Source: Gnetum montanum (lineage: Eukaryota > Streptophyta > Gnetopsida > Gnetales > Gnetaceae). From it: DNA of 64,000 bases. The DNA is taken from contig MNCI01007988.1 of assembly GCA_015680685.1 (NCBI GenBank), positions 328,509 through 392,508 of the forward strand. Reading direction: 5' to 3'. A program made the translations under genes and the position numbers. Positions 1 through 10,609 of this stretch are shown piece by piece. A model generated the notes under the pieces. It was not told the origin of the DNA. It saw only the letters and a program-made list of their open reading frames with translations, and made no database searches. Position 1 is the stretch's first letter, and each line of letters begins with the position of its first letter.

Positions 1-1164
1 TTATAAAGCCACCAACTCTAGTGCCAACTCACCTACATCAACAGGGGCTACCCCAAGCTACAACTTTAAGTGCAAGAATCGCTTAAAGTATATATTGCTA
101 CCGATGGAACGCTCTGAACTAATGGAGAAACTCTTGAAAGATGGGAAAATCCAACACAAAAAAGTATCAGAAATTGCTTGCTAATGACACGATAAGTACT
201 ATGAACTACTAAGAAACCCTACCTTAGTAGTATCAAATGAGCCCCTAGTACCACAACATTTCCAATTGGACCAATATTATCAATACCATAAAATGTTTGG
301 TTATAGTATGAACAACTGTCATGCTTTGTAGGATGACCTATAAAGAATGATAGAATGGGACCAACTAGTGCTCAATGCATCAAGACAACCAATGCAGATG
401 ACACCCCCTACATCATAAACTCCATTAGTGTAGGTGGCAAGTCTAAACCTATGTAACAACCTTCTATGATCCACATGCCTCCTAGCAAGGCAAGGATCCC
501 CTTGGCCTCCACAAGCAAGAGTCCCCCTTTTGTTATCAAAGTGCTACCTTGGGTACCCACAACACCCTTTATGGTCAAGGTCCCATAGTAATCATCTGCT
601 AAGATGTTAAACTAGCAACCAAACCAACCATTTGCTAAGATGTTAAACTGGCATGATGCAGCAACAATAATTGATAAACGACCCTTAATCATCAAGGTGG
701 TATAAGGAGCTAGCCTTGCAAGCACTACACAACCACTGTTTGTCATAAGGGTGCCACAACATGATGGCCCCTCACCTATTTGAAGCCCAATAGTGAACAA
801 AATTTCGGCCTCTCAACCTTCAAGGGTTGAACCCACTAACAACCTAGGTAAGCCTACCAAATTACAATGCAAGAGGATGAACGAGTTCCTTGCAACCCCC
901 ATGGCTGAAGCAAAGCCCACAACCAACAAGGAATAACCAAACACTAGAGCCCCTACCCCCAAGTAGGCCAAGCAACCCAAGCCCAAGTCCCCTTCACAAG
1001 AGATCCTTCTCTCAAGCCGCCTAGAGGAAGTCAAGGCCAACACAACGACCAATGACAAGGACTTCGTAGCTACACTAACCTAGGTGAAACAAATGCTTAA
1101 GAAAAAGAACACAACATTGAGCTTTTATGACCTAGTCATGACCTCATCTACTCATTGCCAAGTG
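1..1164 (+). pseudogene. Gag C-terminal part with decayed zinc knuckle and Pro-rich linker (B2)
   Basis: Gag packages element RNA into virus-like particles. The segment encodes a remnant with the family block ELMEKLLKDGKIQHKKV, then a YYELLRNPTLVVSNEP block, then a degenerate knuckle YQYHKMFGYSMNNC near 268-320. A1 still has C-x2-H-x4-H-x4-C at this place, so B2 has lost the first Cys and the second His. A proline- and valine-rich linker (repeated I/V-K-V-P units) runs from about 420 to 1140. In-frame stops occur where relatives have Gln (for example in the block after HAL). The start is off the left edge. It is a decayed pseudogene; family assignment rests on side-by-side similarity with 26184-26750 on the minus strand. 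Confidence 0.7.
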
Positions 1165-2036
1165 TTGGCCTAGATGTTGACCTCCATTCCTATTATGGAG
1201 GACATGTCTATAGATGAGAACACCATCTGTGCAACAATGTTTCCCCTTGTATTGTAGAAATTAGGTTCAACATCCTTAGTATTTCATGATAATGTAGTCA
1301 AGGTTAACCCTGAATGAGGGGAGGTCACTACAACTCCATTATTAATTAGCATATATGTTGGATAGTGCACCATCTATAGAATGCATGTCAATGATGGTGT
1401 AGCAATAAATGTAGTCCTGTACTCCATCATCGACAAGCTAGGCCTAATAGATGAAATCAAGCCAACCAAAATCATGTGTCTAAAATCCTTCAACATATCA
1501 CATATCACTATTAGGGGTACAATCAACTTAGTCTTCATGGTAGGAGAGAAATTCCCCACTAGCATAGATTTCACTATCATAGAGAAGATGCTAGGCTTTA
1601 ACCTGATCCTAGGTAGGCCTTGGCTAGCCCAACTATAGGCTATCTCCTCTCCTATCCATCAAGAAATCCACCTTCCATATGAAGGTGGTCAAGCTATCAT
1701 CCATAGTAATAATGTCCCTCATCTAGATACCCATAACATAGACATGGAGCAAGTGTCTGAGGTGGAGTTTCTTGGTGACGCATCTGTAGCAACCAATGCA
1801 ATGCCTAAGGCTAACACACTCGAACAAGTGTTTGAAGGAAATAGCCTCTTAGAGTATCCTAAGCCTTGCGTGCCCCCTAATCCATGCTTGGTTGGGAAGC
1901 AACTATGTGGCCAAGACTTTCCCTTGACCAAAAATGTGCTAAGCACCTGCTTATCCCTTAACTCCACTAGCCATGCATTGTTGATTTTTTCTTGTGTTGC
2001 ATTTGTTCATGCATTTACATTTCACTTGCTTGCCTA
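1165..2036 (+). pseudogene. Retropepsin-like protease remnant (B2)
   Basis: An aspartic protease of the Ty3/gypsy type, which cleaves Gag-Pol. The core reads RMHVNDGVAINVVLYSIIDK, where relatives in this window have HVDDGA or HINDGA as the catalytic D-x-G loop; here the aligned residues are N-D-G. The downstream flap and C-terminal block end in GFNLILGRPWLAQL (about 1590-1638), the usual end of the fold, followed by an acidic tail (HNIDMEQVSEVEFLG) open to 2036. It matches the minus-strand copy at 25062-25751 block by block. A few TAG/TGA stops interrupt it. Confidence 0.75.
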
Positions 2037-2053
2037 GTTTACACACTACTTCA

Positions 2054-2705
2054 NNNNNNNNNNNNNNNNNNNNNNNNNNNNNNNNNNNNNNNNNNNNNNN
2101 NNNNNNNNNNNNNNNNNNNNNNNNNNNNNNNNNNNNNNNNNNNNNNNNNNNNNNNNNNNNNNNNNNNNNNNNNNNNNNNNNNNNNNNNNNNNNNNNNNNN
2201 NNNNNNNNNNNNNNNNNNNNNNNNNNNNNNNNNNNNNNNNNNNNNNNNNNNNNNNNNNNNNNNNNNNNNNNNNNNNNNNNNNNNNNNNNNNNNNNNNNNN
2301 NNNNNNNNNNNNNNNNNNNNNNNNNNNNNNNNNNNNNNNNNNNNNNNNNNNNNNNNNNNNNNNNNNNNNNNNNNNNNNNNNNNNNNNNNNNNNNNNNNNN
2401 NNNNNNNNNNNNNNNNNNNNNNNNNNNNNNNNNNNNNNNNNNNNNNNNNNNNNNNNNNNNNNNNNNNNNNNNNNNNNNNNNNNNNNNNNNNNNNNNNNNN
2501 NNNNNNNNNNNNNNNNNNNNNNNNNNNNNNNNNNNNNNNNNNNNNNNNNNNNNNNNNNNNNNNNNNNNNNNNNNNNNNNNNNNNNNNNNNNNNNNNNNNN
2601 NNNNNNNNNNNNNNNNNNNNNNNNNNNNNNNNNNNNNNNNNNNNNNNNNNNNNNNNNNNNNNNNNNNNNNNNNNNNNNNNNNNNNNNNNNNNNNNNNNNN
2701 NNNNN
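2054..2705. other. Assembly gap (652 N)
   Basis: A run of N. By comparison with the B copy, the missing sequence corresponds to the hairpin-array region downstream of protease (about 24000-24850 there), so the gap probably marks a repeat that did not assemble. Long open frames crossing it are artefacts. Confidence 0.95.
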
Positions 2706-3300
2706 TAGCAAGTTGTCACATCACTCCAATGTGCATGATTGGACTAGTTAAGCCACTCAAGAGTGCACATCCCCCTCATCCCATTATAGTCTACACACAT
2801 CCACTCCTTCATCCCAATATCCTCTCATCCCTTGCATACTCATGATTGCACATCCCTATGATATATAGGCACTGTGATCCATATGGCATTCTCTTCATGT
2901 TAACAATAGAACCCATGGTAGACGTAATGCAAATCATCCTGTGGGAAGCCTCTGTTGGCTGGTCAAGGCCTAAGTGGATGTAATGCAACTCATCTTGGAA
3001 AGGAAACACCTATCCTATAGATGCGATGTAGTTGCATCAAAGCAAAGCCCATCTGCTTGATGGCCCACACCTTGCAGCTAGCATTTAGCAGTAAGCTAAA
3101 CCCAATAAGGGTTCACCTCATAACAAAGAAAAAAAAAGAAAAAATGAAAAAAAAATAAGAAAGAAAAATAGGAAAAATAATAAAATTGACAATGCTACAG
3201 CTTCTCAATTAGCCTAGCCTTGGATCAACTTTGACTCTCTCATGAGCACTCTGATGAGAGGCCAACATTTGAGGGACAAGCCACTTCATGTCATGGTCAC
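2706..3300 (+). other. 3' non-coding region of B2
   Basis: This segment is the reverse complement of about 23480-23950 in B, with clear similarity throughout, for example around the block containing CTTTGACTCTCTCATGAG (3228-3245). It includes a purine-rich low-complexity stretch at 3127-3183. No coding sequence is recognisable. Similarity ends at 3300 after the string TCATGGTCAC. Confidence 0.7.
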
Positions 3301-3700
3301 GTGATCTACATTGGGTGCAGCTCAGTAGGTGAAACGTGTATGAGATTTGCATATCTCTGGCATGTGTCACACATCTTAACTTTTGAAAGGCAGTCATGCG
3401 CCATATGGGGCTAGTAGTACCCTAGGCATCTGATCTTCGCAGCCATAGCCCTAGGTGCTATGTGTCCACCACATAGTCCCTTATGTACTTCATTAATCAC
3501 CTTTCATGCTTGCTCCTCATCCACACATGCCAACAATATCCCGTCATAGGAACATTTTCACAGGGCATCATTTCCCATGAGCATATATTGTTGGGAACAC
3601 TTATGGATCGCATCTCTCTAGGTAGATGTCAGTCTGCTTGGGGGTTTGCCATGTTGCAGGTAGGCTTTAATGTTTGCATACCACTCCTAGGTATTCACAA
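3301..3700 (-). pseudogene. Integrase N-terminal zinc-binding domain, truncated (A1)
   Basis: Integrase inserts element cDNA into the genome. The linker block (RYMLMG-like, SYDGILL) is followed by the first half of the HHCC zinc finger, NEVHKGLCGGHIAPRA (about 3440-3490), and the second half, KMCDTCQRYANLIHV (about 3340-3390). The two His and two Cys residues can be read. Immediately after the block SPTELHPM the sequence runs into the inverted B2 junction at 3300, so the catalytic DDE core is absent. Several in-frame stops replace Gln or Trp codons. Confidence 0.75.
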
Positions 3701-4295
3701 CACTGATAGAGGCCATGTGTCCCATCTGCGTGATGGGCTTAGTACATTCAACAATCGAAGTTGGTAGACTTGCAAACAGATGTGGTGGAATTTTTAACAC
3801 TAGGGTGGCTAGGGTGTCTGCTATGGTGTTTTCGTTGCATGGCATGTGTTGCGCATCCATAGTTGCAAACTATTTGAGAAGGTTTTTTTCTAGGTCGCAA
3901 TAGGATTGCAAGTGCATAGCCTTGTAGGCATAGACCTCGGTGATTTCATTCACAACTAGTTGTGAATATCTTTGAATCACCAAGTGTTGTATGCGTAGTG
4001 TTTGGGAAACTGAGAGGCCTTTGAGTAGCCCCTTGTACATTTCCACATTGTTGGTGCAAGGGAACGTAAAGTGATAAGTGAAAGGATGCATTTCCCCAAA
4101 GGGGAACATAATGACGGTAGCTGCACTACCTCTCCATGTTGTTGAGGCACTATCGAAGTGTAAAGTAGCTTTGACATGCGATGGGACGACGTTGATGGTG
4201 CAAACATGTTCATCTAGGAATTTGAGATCTATGGTTGCCTGTTCATTGAATGGTGAGGTTGTAATTTGCATTGCTATATCTTGACCCTTCGTCAA
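3701..4295 (-). pseudogene. Archaeal-type second RNase H (aRNH) of Tat pol (A1)
   Basis: The second ribonuclease H of Tat elements. Motifs in order: LHFDSAS (first catalytic Asp), PFTYHFTFPCTNNVEMYKGL (catalytic Glu in VEMY), QRYSQLVVNEI where the family norm is GDSQLV so the third Asp is Tyr, and ENTIADTLATL with the last acidic residue present. It lies directly after the first RNase H in the same frame and before the integrase linker. Loss of one catalytic Asp plus stops makes this copy inactive. The dual RNase H arrangement is the main evidence for the Tat assignment. Confidence 0.85.
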
Positions 4296-4640
4296 CGACT
4301 AGCTTACATAGTGCAAGTTGAATTCCATGACTATTGATTTCCATCGGGCTATCCTGCTACTTTCATACAAGTTGTTATTGATAGCCCAAAGTATGTTGCT
4401 TTTGCAAATGATGTTAATTGTACTTCGAAAAAGGTAATGCCTCCACTTTTTTAATGCAAATACTAAGGCAAGGAAATTCCTCTCTACTTCATTGTATTTC
4501 ACCTCATGCGCTATTAATGGATGACTCAAATAGTACATTGGTATCTCAGATCTGTCATCTTGTTTCTGACATAACAGTGCTGTAATAGATGTGTTAGAGG
4601 TGGCAAGGTAGATGAAGAAAGGCCTATCCCTCTATGGCAG
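4296..4640 (-). pseudogene. First RNase H domain of pol (A1)
   Basis: The block PFFIYLATSNTSITALLCQ, then PMYYLSHPLIAHEVKYNEVE and FALKKWRHYL, matches the retroviral-type RNase H that follows Ty3/gypsy RT. The usual first catalytic Asp is replaced (IYLATS), a change also common in the first RNase H of Tat elements, where the second domain is thought to take over. It ends with a YESSRIARWKSIVMEF block and continues in frame into the second RNase H. Confidence 0.8.
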
Positions 4641-5480
4641 ATGCACATTTGGGAGGTGTAAAAGTTCCTTATTCAAGTAATTGAAGGCTTGTTGACATTG
4701 AATTGTCCATTTGAAATTAACCCCTTTCTTTAGAAGATGTTGCATGGGGTGTAACTTGTCAGTTAACTTTGCTATAAACCTTTGGATGAACTGTATCCTA
4801 CCTTGCAACCCACACAATTATTTAAGATTTGTAGGAGGTTCCAGGTTGATGATGGTCTTAACTTTATCAGGGTCCACCCGTATTTTGACCTCTGATACTA
4901 CAAACCCTAACATGCGTCTGGTTTTCACCCCAAAGACACACTTCTTAGGATTGAGGCGCAAATCATGCATTTGACAACACTTGAGGACTACCCCTAAGTC
5001 ACGTGGGTGATAAAAAACCTCTTTGGACTTGACCACTATATCATCCACATAGCCGTTTAGCATTTCTAGGATGTAGTCATTGAAGATGTAAGTCATGCCT
5101 CACTAGTAGGTTGCTTTGGTGTTCTTGAGCTCAAAAGGTATCATAGTGTAACAAAAGGTACCACATGGGTTCATGAAGGTTGTTGTTAACTGATGCTCTG
5201 GGTTAATGTGAATTTGGTTGTAGCTAGAGAAACCATCCATGAAGGATAATAGAGCATGACTAGTCATAGTATCGATGAGTTGATCGATGCTTGGAAGTTA
5301 GAAATCATCTTTGATCGTTGCTTTGTTCAGATCCCGGAAGTCTATATAGATTCGTATTCCTCCCATTTTCTTAGAAACTACAACGATGTTGGACACCCAT
5401 TCCAGCTTGGTATAGCTTGGTGATTTCATCTCTTATGACCAGTGTAATTTCTGGTTTAACCTTATGAGCCTTCTACTTGA
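4641..5480 (-). pseudogene. Reverse transcriptase (A1)
   Basis: Copies element RNA into cDNA. The catalytic YVDD box is intact in LNGYVDDIVVKSKE (about 5040-5051), followed by CQMHDLRLNPKKCVFGV and GFVVSEVKIRVDPDKVKTI, the thumb-side blocks of gypsy RT. Upstream blocks (PCGTFCYTMIPFELKN, then the SF-DGF-YNQ region) can be read with a frameshift and stops. The frame is the same as that of both RNase H domains, so RT-RNH-aRNH was one polyprotein. Frame differs from the pol N-terminus at 5515-5970. Confidence 0.85.
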
Positions 5481-5970
5481 CTGCCTTCATGCTCGGGTCT
5501 AGGATGATGTTGTGCTATATCAACCTCGAATCTAAACCTGGCATGTCACTGTATGACCATGCGAAGACTTTAATGTTGTCTTGTAGAATTTTGGCTACGT
5601 ATTTGTGTGTCTGTGCATCTAGGAGGGAATTAAGTTTTAATGTTTTTACTTCCCCCCTGGACGTGGTCACAAGCATCTCGATGAGAGGGTCCTCAGTTAC
5701 ATCCTTAGCCTCTAAATCTAGTGTTCGAACCAGATGCTTAGGCGAGTCTAGGAATATTTCTAAGGATGCTATGGTGCTAGCTGTGGTTGACCCCCAGTCG
5801 ATTAGGTCTGGGTTCAATGGTCTTGCGAGCTTGCCATGTGGACCTGCTAAAGCTAAAGGCATAGAGAGATCATGACGGATTTCCATTTTTTGTTCAACCT
5901 GCCAAAATGAGATGAAAGTCTGGTTAAGAGGCACTTGTTGGTAGTGATCATCTATAGTGAATATTTGCAA
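5481..5970 (-). pseudogene. Pol N-terminal segment upstream of RT (A1)
   Basis: This reading frame contains KVFAWSYSDMPGLDSRLI, a strongly conserved block just before the RT fingers in plant gypsy elements. It begins after a pyrimidine-rich tract that ends in TTCACTATAG at about 5952, a fair 3' splice-site candidate, which is of interest because Ogre-type Tat elements are known to carry an intron between protease and RT. Splicing here is inference only. A frameshift separates this block from the RT core. Confidence 0.65.
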
Positions 5971-6766
5971 AGAAACAATGAGATGTAACTAGCAAAGTAT
6001 GATATAAAGATTAAAATTTGCTAGTTTAAGGTCATGGTGGACTCCCAAGGTGTAAAAGAATGCGAAGCTACTAAAAATGCAAACTACCAATGTAAAAGTA
6101 TGAAAATACGAAAAGAAATGTAAAACTACCAATGTAGAAGCGTAAACTGCTAAAAAGTGAAAAACCGCCGATGCGAAAATGTAAAACTGCTAGTTTAATG
6201 TCATTGCATGCACAGAAGGTCAAAAGTGGTAGTGTAAAGTCCTTTTAAACCACTAACTAACTCTACACTAGGAGTGCTAGTTTAAGGTCTTTCCGGACCG
6301 CTAAAGTTGCAACTATGCTGCGATTGCTAGTTTAAGGTCTTTTCAGACTGCTAAAGTTGCAACTACACTACGATTACTAGTTTAAGGTATTTTCAGATTG
6401 GTAAAGTTGCAACTAAGCTACAATTTCTAGTTTAAGGTCTTTTCAGACCACTAAAGTTGCAACTATGCTACGATTGCTAGTTTAAGGTCTTTTCGAACCA
6501 TCGCTAGTTTTAGGCCATTTTGGGCCATAGTGTAGCATAGTTTTGGTGTGCGCTTAGTTTTAGGCCATTTCGGGCCATGGTCAGCATAGTTTTAGGCCAT
6601 TTTGGGCCATGGTCAGCATAGTTTTAGGACATTTTGGGTCATTGTGAGTTAAGGAATAATGTGATAACAGAAGAAAAGGTGATACTTAGTATAGATGTAT
6701 GGATGTAGAACAAAAGAAGCGGTAAATGTATAAAGGGTGGCAACTGGGTAGGAAGTAGCAAGGTTG
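5971..6766 (-). other. Protease-RT spacer of A1
   Basis: About 0.8 kb without a coding frame, between protease and the pol N-terminus. It holds short A-rich repeated phrases (variants of AAAACTACCAATGTAAAAG, 6060-6190) and then the hairpin array. Its position is that of the intron described in Ogre elements. Confidence 0.6.
6271..6650 (-). repeat. Tandem hairpin array (A1), 50-bp then 32-bp period
   Basis: On the + strand the phrase CTAGTTTAAGGTCTTTTCAG recurs at about 6275, 6325, 6375, 6425 and 6475 (period 50), then TAGTTTTAGGCCATTTTGGG at 6505, 6555, 6587 and 6619 (period 50, then 32). Each unit holds a short inverted repeat around a 4-5 base loop: GGTCT/AGACC in some units and GGCC/GGCC in others. 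The same unit, in the same orientation relative to the element, occurs in B and A2. Confidence 0.85.
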
Positions 6767-7621
6767 CTACACTATGCGTAGCTGCTTCTTGATCCATCGT
6801 GGGTTGAGTGAAACATAAGGCCAAGGTGCTCTGCCAGAGCCTTCATTTACATCACTATCCCTCATTTGGAAGGGCAACTCAGCCCATGCGCTCTCATTTT
6901 CAGAACCGGCTTGCTGAGCCAATTCCCCTACCGGATGGTTAGTGTGTGCTGCGATAGGTGCTTCATTCTTAGAGGTTATAACCTCTGAGCCCTGTTCCAT
7001 GTCTACATTGTGGATTGCTTGCATTGCTACCTTGTCACCATGGATTACCACCTCCCTACATACGTAAGGAAGATGGATTTCTTGATGTATGGGTGAGAAG
7101 ATAGCCCTAAGCTATGCTAACCATGATCTCCCCAAGATCAAGTTGAACCCAGGCATCTCCTCTACCATAATGAACATTTCATTCATGGGGAATTGATCCC
7201 TTGCCATGAAGTCTATGTGGACCATGCCCTTCACCACGACCTGCACCCTATTAAATGACCTTAGGCATGATGTTGTTATAGGTTTGATCTGGTCGATCAA
7301 GCCCAACTTGTCCACTATAGGGAAGGGGATGACATTAGTGGCAGCCCCATCATTGATGTGTATCCTCTGGATCTTATGTTGGATGACCCGGATTGTAATG
7401 AATAGGGGTGCTGTAGTCACCTGACCTCTTTTGGGATCTTTCCTAATGGAATCATTGTTGAAAGTCAGTTGAGATGGTTCTGGCTCTGTAGGTGCAGAGG
7501 GAAGCATGAATGAATGGATTGCTTCCTCTTCCACTGGCATGTCTTTGTTGACTGGAATCACTATTAACATGCGGATAAGAGCCTCACGGTATGGGATGAA
7601 TGTCATGATTAGGTCATACAA
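6767..7621 (-). pseudogene. Retropepsin-like protease (A1)
   Basis: Gypsy aspartic protease. The core block is RIHINDGAATNVIPFPIVDK with the catalytic loop D-G-A; the end of the fold is MPGFNLILGRSWLA, followed by a stop where relatives have Gln, then a basic-to-acidic tail (IHQEIHLPYVCREVVIHGDK, about 7090-7020) that stays open to 6767. The preceding block TSIP/VIPVNKDMPVEEEAIHS is shared with B, B2 and A2. Gag is in a different frame, so a frameshift lies between 8263 and 7621. It is the least damaged protease in the window. Confidence 0.8.
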
Positions 7622-10241
7622 GCTTAGAATAGTGTTCTTTTATTTTAAATCTTGTTTGACCTAAGTGAGGGAATTTGAGAAGTCCTAGCCACCCTCATGT
7701 TTACCACCCTTTTCCTCTTCTATTCATCCCAGAAGATGAATTTCCTAAAGGAGGGTGGTTTTGGATCTAGTTTCAGACCCTTTTTGGTGAGGCAGCTCGG
7801 ACTGTGTGGTTGTGGAAACGTTTGTCTTTGGTGACGAAGGCGCAGATGTATGGGGTGAAGATGTAGTCTTGGAAGCACCTGGGATGGTAGTTTCCCTCAA
7901 CGTCTCACCAGTGAAATGAACTTACTTTTTAGAATGAGAAGGTTGTGTGGGTGTCTTATGTGGGACGAGGGATGTTGAAGGAGTTGGCTCCCTGATGACA
8001 AATGGAGCTAATGATGTTAATAGGGTGGGTGGCATGGTTTTTCTAGTAGGTGGCATGGGGGTGGATTCCTGGGGAGGAAACCCTTAGGACAAATAGTTGC
8101 TGCAAGCTTTGATTAGCCACTTGTGGTGCTGGTGCACTATGCTAAGGCACGCGGACCACAAACGACTGTTGGGGCAGCCTAGGATCATTGTCAATGCTAA
8201 TGATGTTGATGACATAACCGGTGTTGTTGGCATTGAGGGGGGTTAGTGTAGACATGCAGAGACTAATTTTCAAGGCATACTGGGTTGCTTTCTTCTAGCA
8301 CTAGTTTCCCTTGATCGATCATCCTTTGGATGTCATCCTTCAATGCCAAACAATAATCCGTGTTGTGACCACACTGTTGGTGATAGTCACAAAACCTATC
8401 TAGCCTGAAACCCTGAGGAACTGGAGGCTCATTGGGCAAGGCCAAAGAGGGGTTCCTAAGAAGCTCATAGTAATGCTGATGTCTCCTAACTCCCTCTTCT
8501 GACATCTACTTGTGTTGGATGTGCTCCACTGCCAGTAGCTGCTTCAGAATTTTTGAAGGCTTGATAGGTAGTGGGGTATACTTTCAGCAATATTTATGCT
8601 CAAAGTTTTGTTTAGGTTGCACAGATGTCTCAGGTGTGGGTACAGGGGGTTGTGGCACATTGCCTTGCTTCGGCACAAGATTAGCTATGGTTGAGGCTAG
8701 TTTCTTATTGCTATTGTTACCATTGTTATTAGGTTTAGGCTTGGCCTTCAAGTTATACTTAAAGCATGTCATGAACTAGGTCAGAAGCTTCTCTAGAGTC
8801 AAAATATATGAGCATGGCAGTGCACGGTACCATTCCAAGGCTTTCCTAGCTAGGGACATAGTGAAGATGTGGATAATCATGTGTGGCCATTCTTGCAATA
8901 GGAGAGACTCAGACCTAAAGGTAACAAGATGTGCATTAGGATCCCCTTCCCTGTTGTACTTTGTGAATTGTGGGAGGAACATCCTTGGGAGTAACATTAG
9001 TGTGGGGATTGTTGGGCTAATGGGGTTGTCTTGGTAAAAGTCAATGACCTGTACCATGTCAGACCTAATAGCCTTAAGGCATTTTATTTCCTCATTAAGG
9101 GTTTGGATAAGGTAGAACGCTTGATCTAGACCCTAGGACGACATGGATGGTTGGGGAACTACTAGGGCAGCTCCCATTTATGGGATGGTAGGGTTAGCAG
9201 CATAACCCATCGGTAGTACCATTGGGATGGCCCCTATGAAGGGTCCTCCTTGCACTATCCACCACCTGGTAGGTGATGCTATCGAAGCAGCAAGTACGGG
9301 TTGCACCATAGAATGGGTGGCTTGTGTGTGAGGTGGAAATGACCATATTCCCACACCAGGTTGTACCGTTTGTGGCACTTGGTAGGCCTGATGGCGGATG
9401 TAAGACATCTATGATGGTAATGTAGCAAGGGGAGTAGTGAATGGGCTCCACCACGTTGACAGGCCTGGGTCCACCACTGATGGTGGGATAGGTGTAAACG
9501 CAGGAGTGGAGGTAGAAGCCATGTACAACTGTGAAGTAGGCACTATGTGAACATCTGGTAGGGTAGTCGTGATTAGTGTCTGATGCATCCCAAGAATGAA
9601 CTGATGAGCAGTTTGCTAGGGAATAGTGGCTACAAATGAAACTAGGGAATAGGGATGTTGATACACCAAGGAGATGACATGCCTACCCATTGCAAATGTA
9701 CTTGCAGGTTGCACAACCGTAGGTGTGATTACGAAGGGAGTGGCACCAGACAAAGGGTTGGTTCAAAAATATTGTGTAGGAGGGACAGTAATGAGGTTGG
9801 TTTTACCTCCCTCATCAGATTGGGAATCAAGTTCCTCTTATCCATCTTGGAAGGCCTCTTTGTGGTTGGACATTATGTCTTGTTGCTCCCTAAGCCTAGC
9901 CAGCTAAATCAATTGGTCTAGAAGCCATTGATTCACCTATGTCAAAGGTATCAAAGCATCAAGAGTGGGAAGAAATTCCTTCGCATTACAGTAAACGAAC
10001 TCAAAGTTACATTTATCTTCAAGTTCTTGTGCATCTAAGGGCAGGTTTGCTTGCACCTTTGTGCAAAGAAGGTTATAATGCTCATGTTGCTGGGCCAAGC
10101 CTTAGGTCCCTTGTTTTGGATCCTGAGGGATTGGCGTAGTTCATGCACCTGGATGAGTGGTTGTTCAGCACTTGTGATGCCTTGAAGCATAAAAGGAACC
10201 TCAATAGTAAAGGTGTTAGCAATGGTGGTTGCAAAATTCAT
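7622..10241 (-). pseudogene. Gag with intact CCHC-like knuckle and an internal deletion (A1)
   Basis: The start is inferred at 10241 because MNFATTIANTF precedes an EQPLI block shared with A2. The capsid block FTKYNREGDPNAHLVTFRSE (about 8940) and LEWYRALPCSYILTLEKL match the retrotransposon gag fold. It then jumps from KYNLKAKP straight to NNNGNNSNKK, whereas A2 and B have more than 100 further residues there. The knuckle CDYHQQCGHNTDYC (C-x2-H-x4-H-x4-C) is complete, near 8350. The region 8260-7640 is a Pro/Ser/Thr-rich linker. Frameshifts occur near both ends. Confidence 0.75.
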
Positions 10242-10581
10242 TGTCACGAAGCTAGACGGTATTGCAAACAAGAAAAAAAAAAGAACAAAGAGACCAGAGA
10301 GCACTAAAAAGGCTTTATGTCTTACAGGATTCCAAGCGAATCATCGGAGTGACTGATCTATACCAGACGATGTGTAAACAACCGCAAAAGGATGTCATGT
10401 TTACACTAGTGTGCGATAGGATACTGAATGAATGCAAGACTACCATAAAACAAACAAGTCAATTGGCGATTAGAGCCTTTACATCCTATAGGGTTCCGAA
10501 GGAACCATCGAAGAAACCAATATGTACCGCATGATGTAGAACACTTTTAGGAGTATCGTAAAACATGGAAAAGGCACCAAG
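10242..10581 (-). other. 5' leader of A1
   Basis: Untranslated leader between primer site and inferred gag start. It contains repeats of the kind ...GATTCCAAGCGAATCATCG / GGTTCCGAAGGAACCATCG (about 10328-10347 and 10492-10511), each itself a small inverted repeat. No coding potential recognised. Confidence 0.4.
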
Positions 10582-10599
10582 GCCCTCCTTCTAGCGCTA
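10582..10599 (-). promoter_or_regulatory. Candidate primer-binding site (A1)
   Basis: On the minus strand the sequence just inside the LTR reads TAGCGCTAGAAGGAGGGC. B has TGGCACTAGAAGGAGGGC and A2 has TAGAGCTAGAAGGAGGGC at the same place, so TGGCGCTAGAAGGAGGGC is the likely original. It is not one of the common plant Met, Lys, Leu or Asp primer sites that I recognise. Confidence 0.6.
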
Positions 10600-10609
10600 G
10601 AAAAACTAT

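Larger units (their letters stand above)
1..3300 (+). mobile_element. B2: truncated gag-protease LTR element (Tat-like, family B)
   Basis: This is the same family as the complete element at 22190-29508, lying in the opposite orientation. Gag C-terminus, protease and 3' region follow each other on the + strand in the same order as in that copy. The left part (LTR, primer site, gag N-terminus) lies outside the window. The right end stops at about 3300, where similarity to the reverse complement of 23480-23950 ends abruptly and an unrelated minus-strand integrase begins. No RT, RNase H or integrase is seen. An assembly gap covers 2054-2705. Confidence 0.75.

Noticed and set aside
1992-2845. Long open frames across the N run
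   Set aside because: They are open only because N codons cannot be stops.
3127-3183. Poly(A) tail of a retroposon
   Set aside because: Mixed A/G tract with no target duplication, and it lies within the B-family 3' region.
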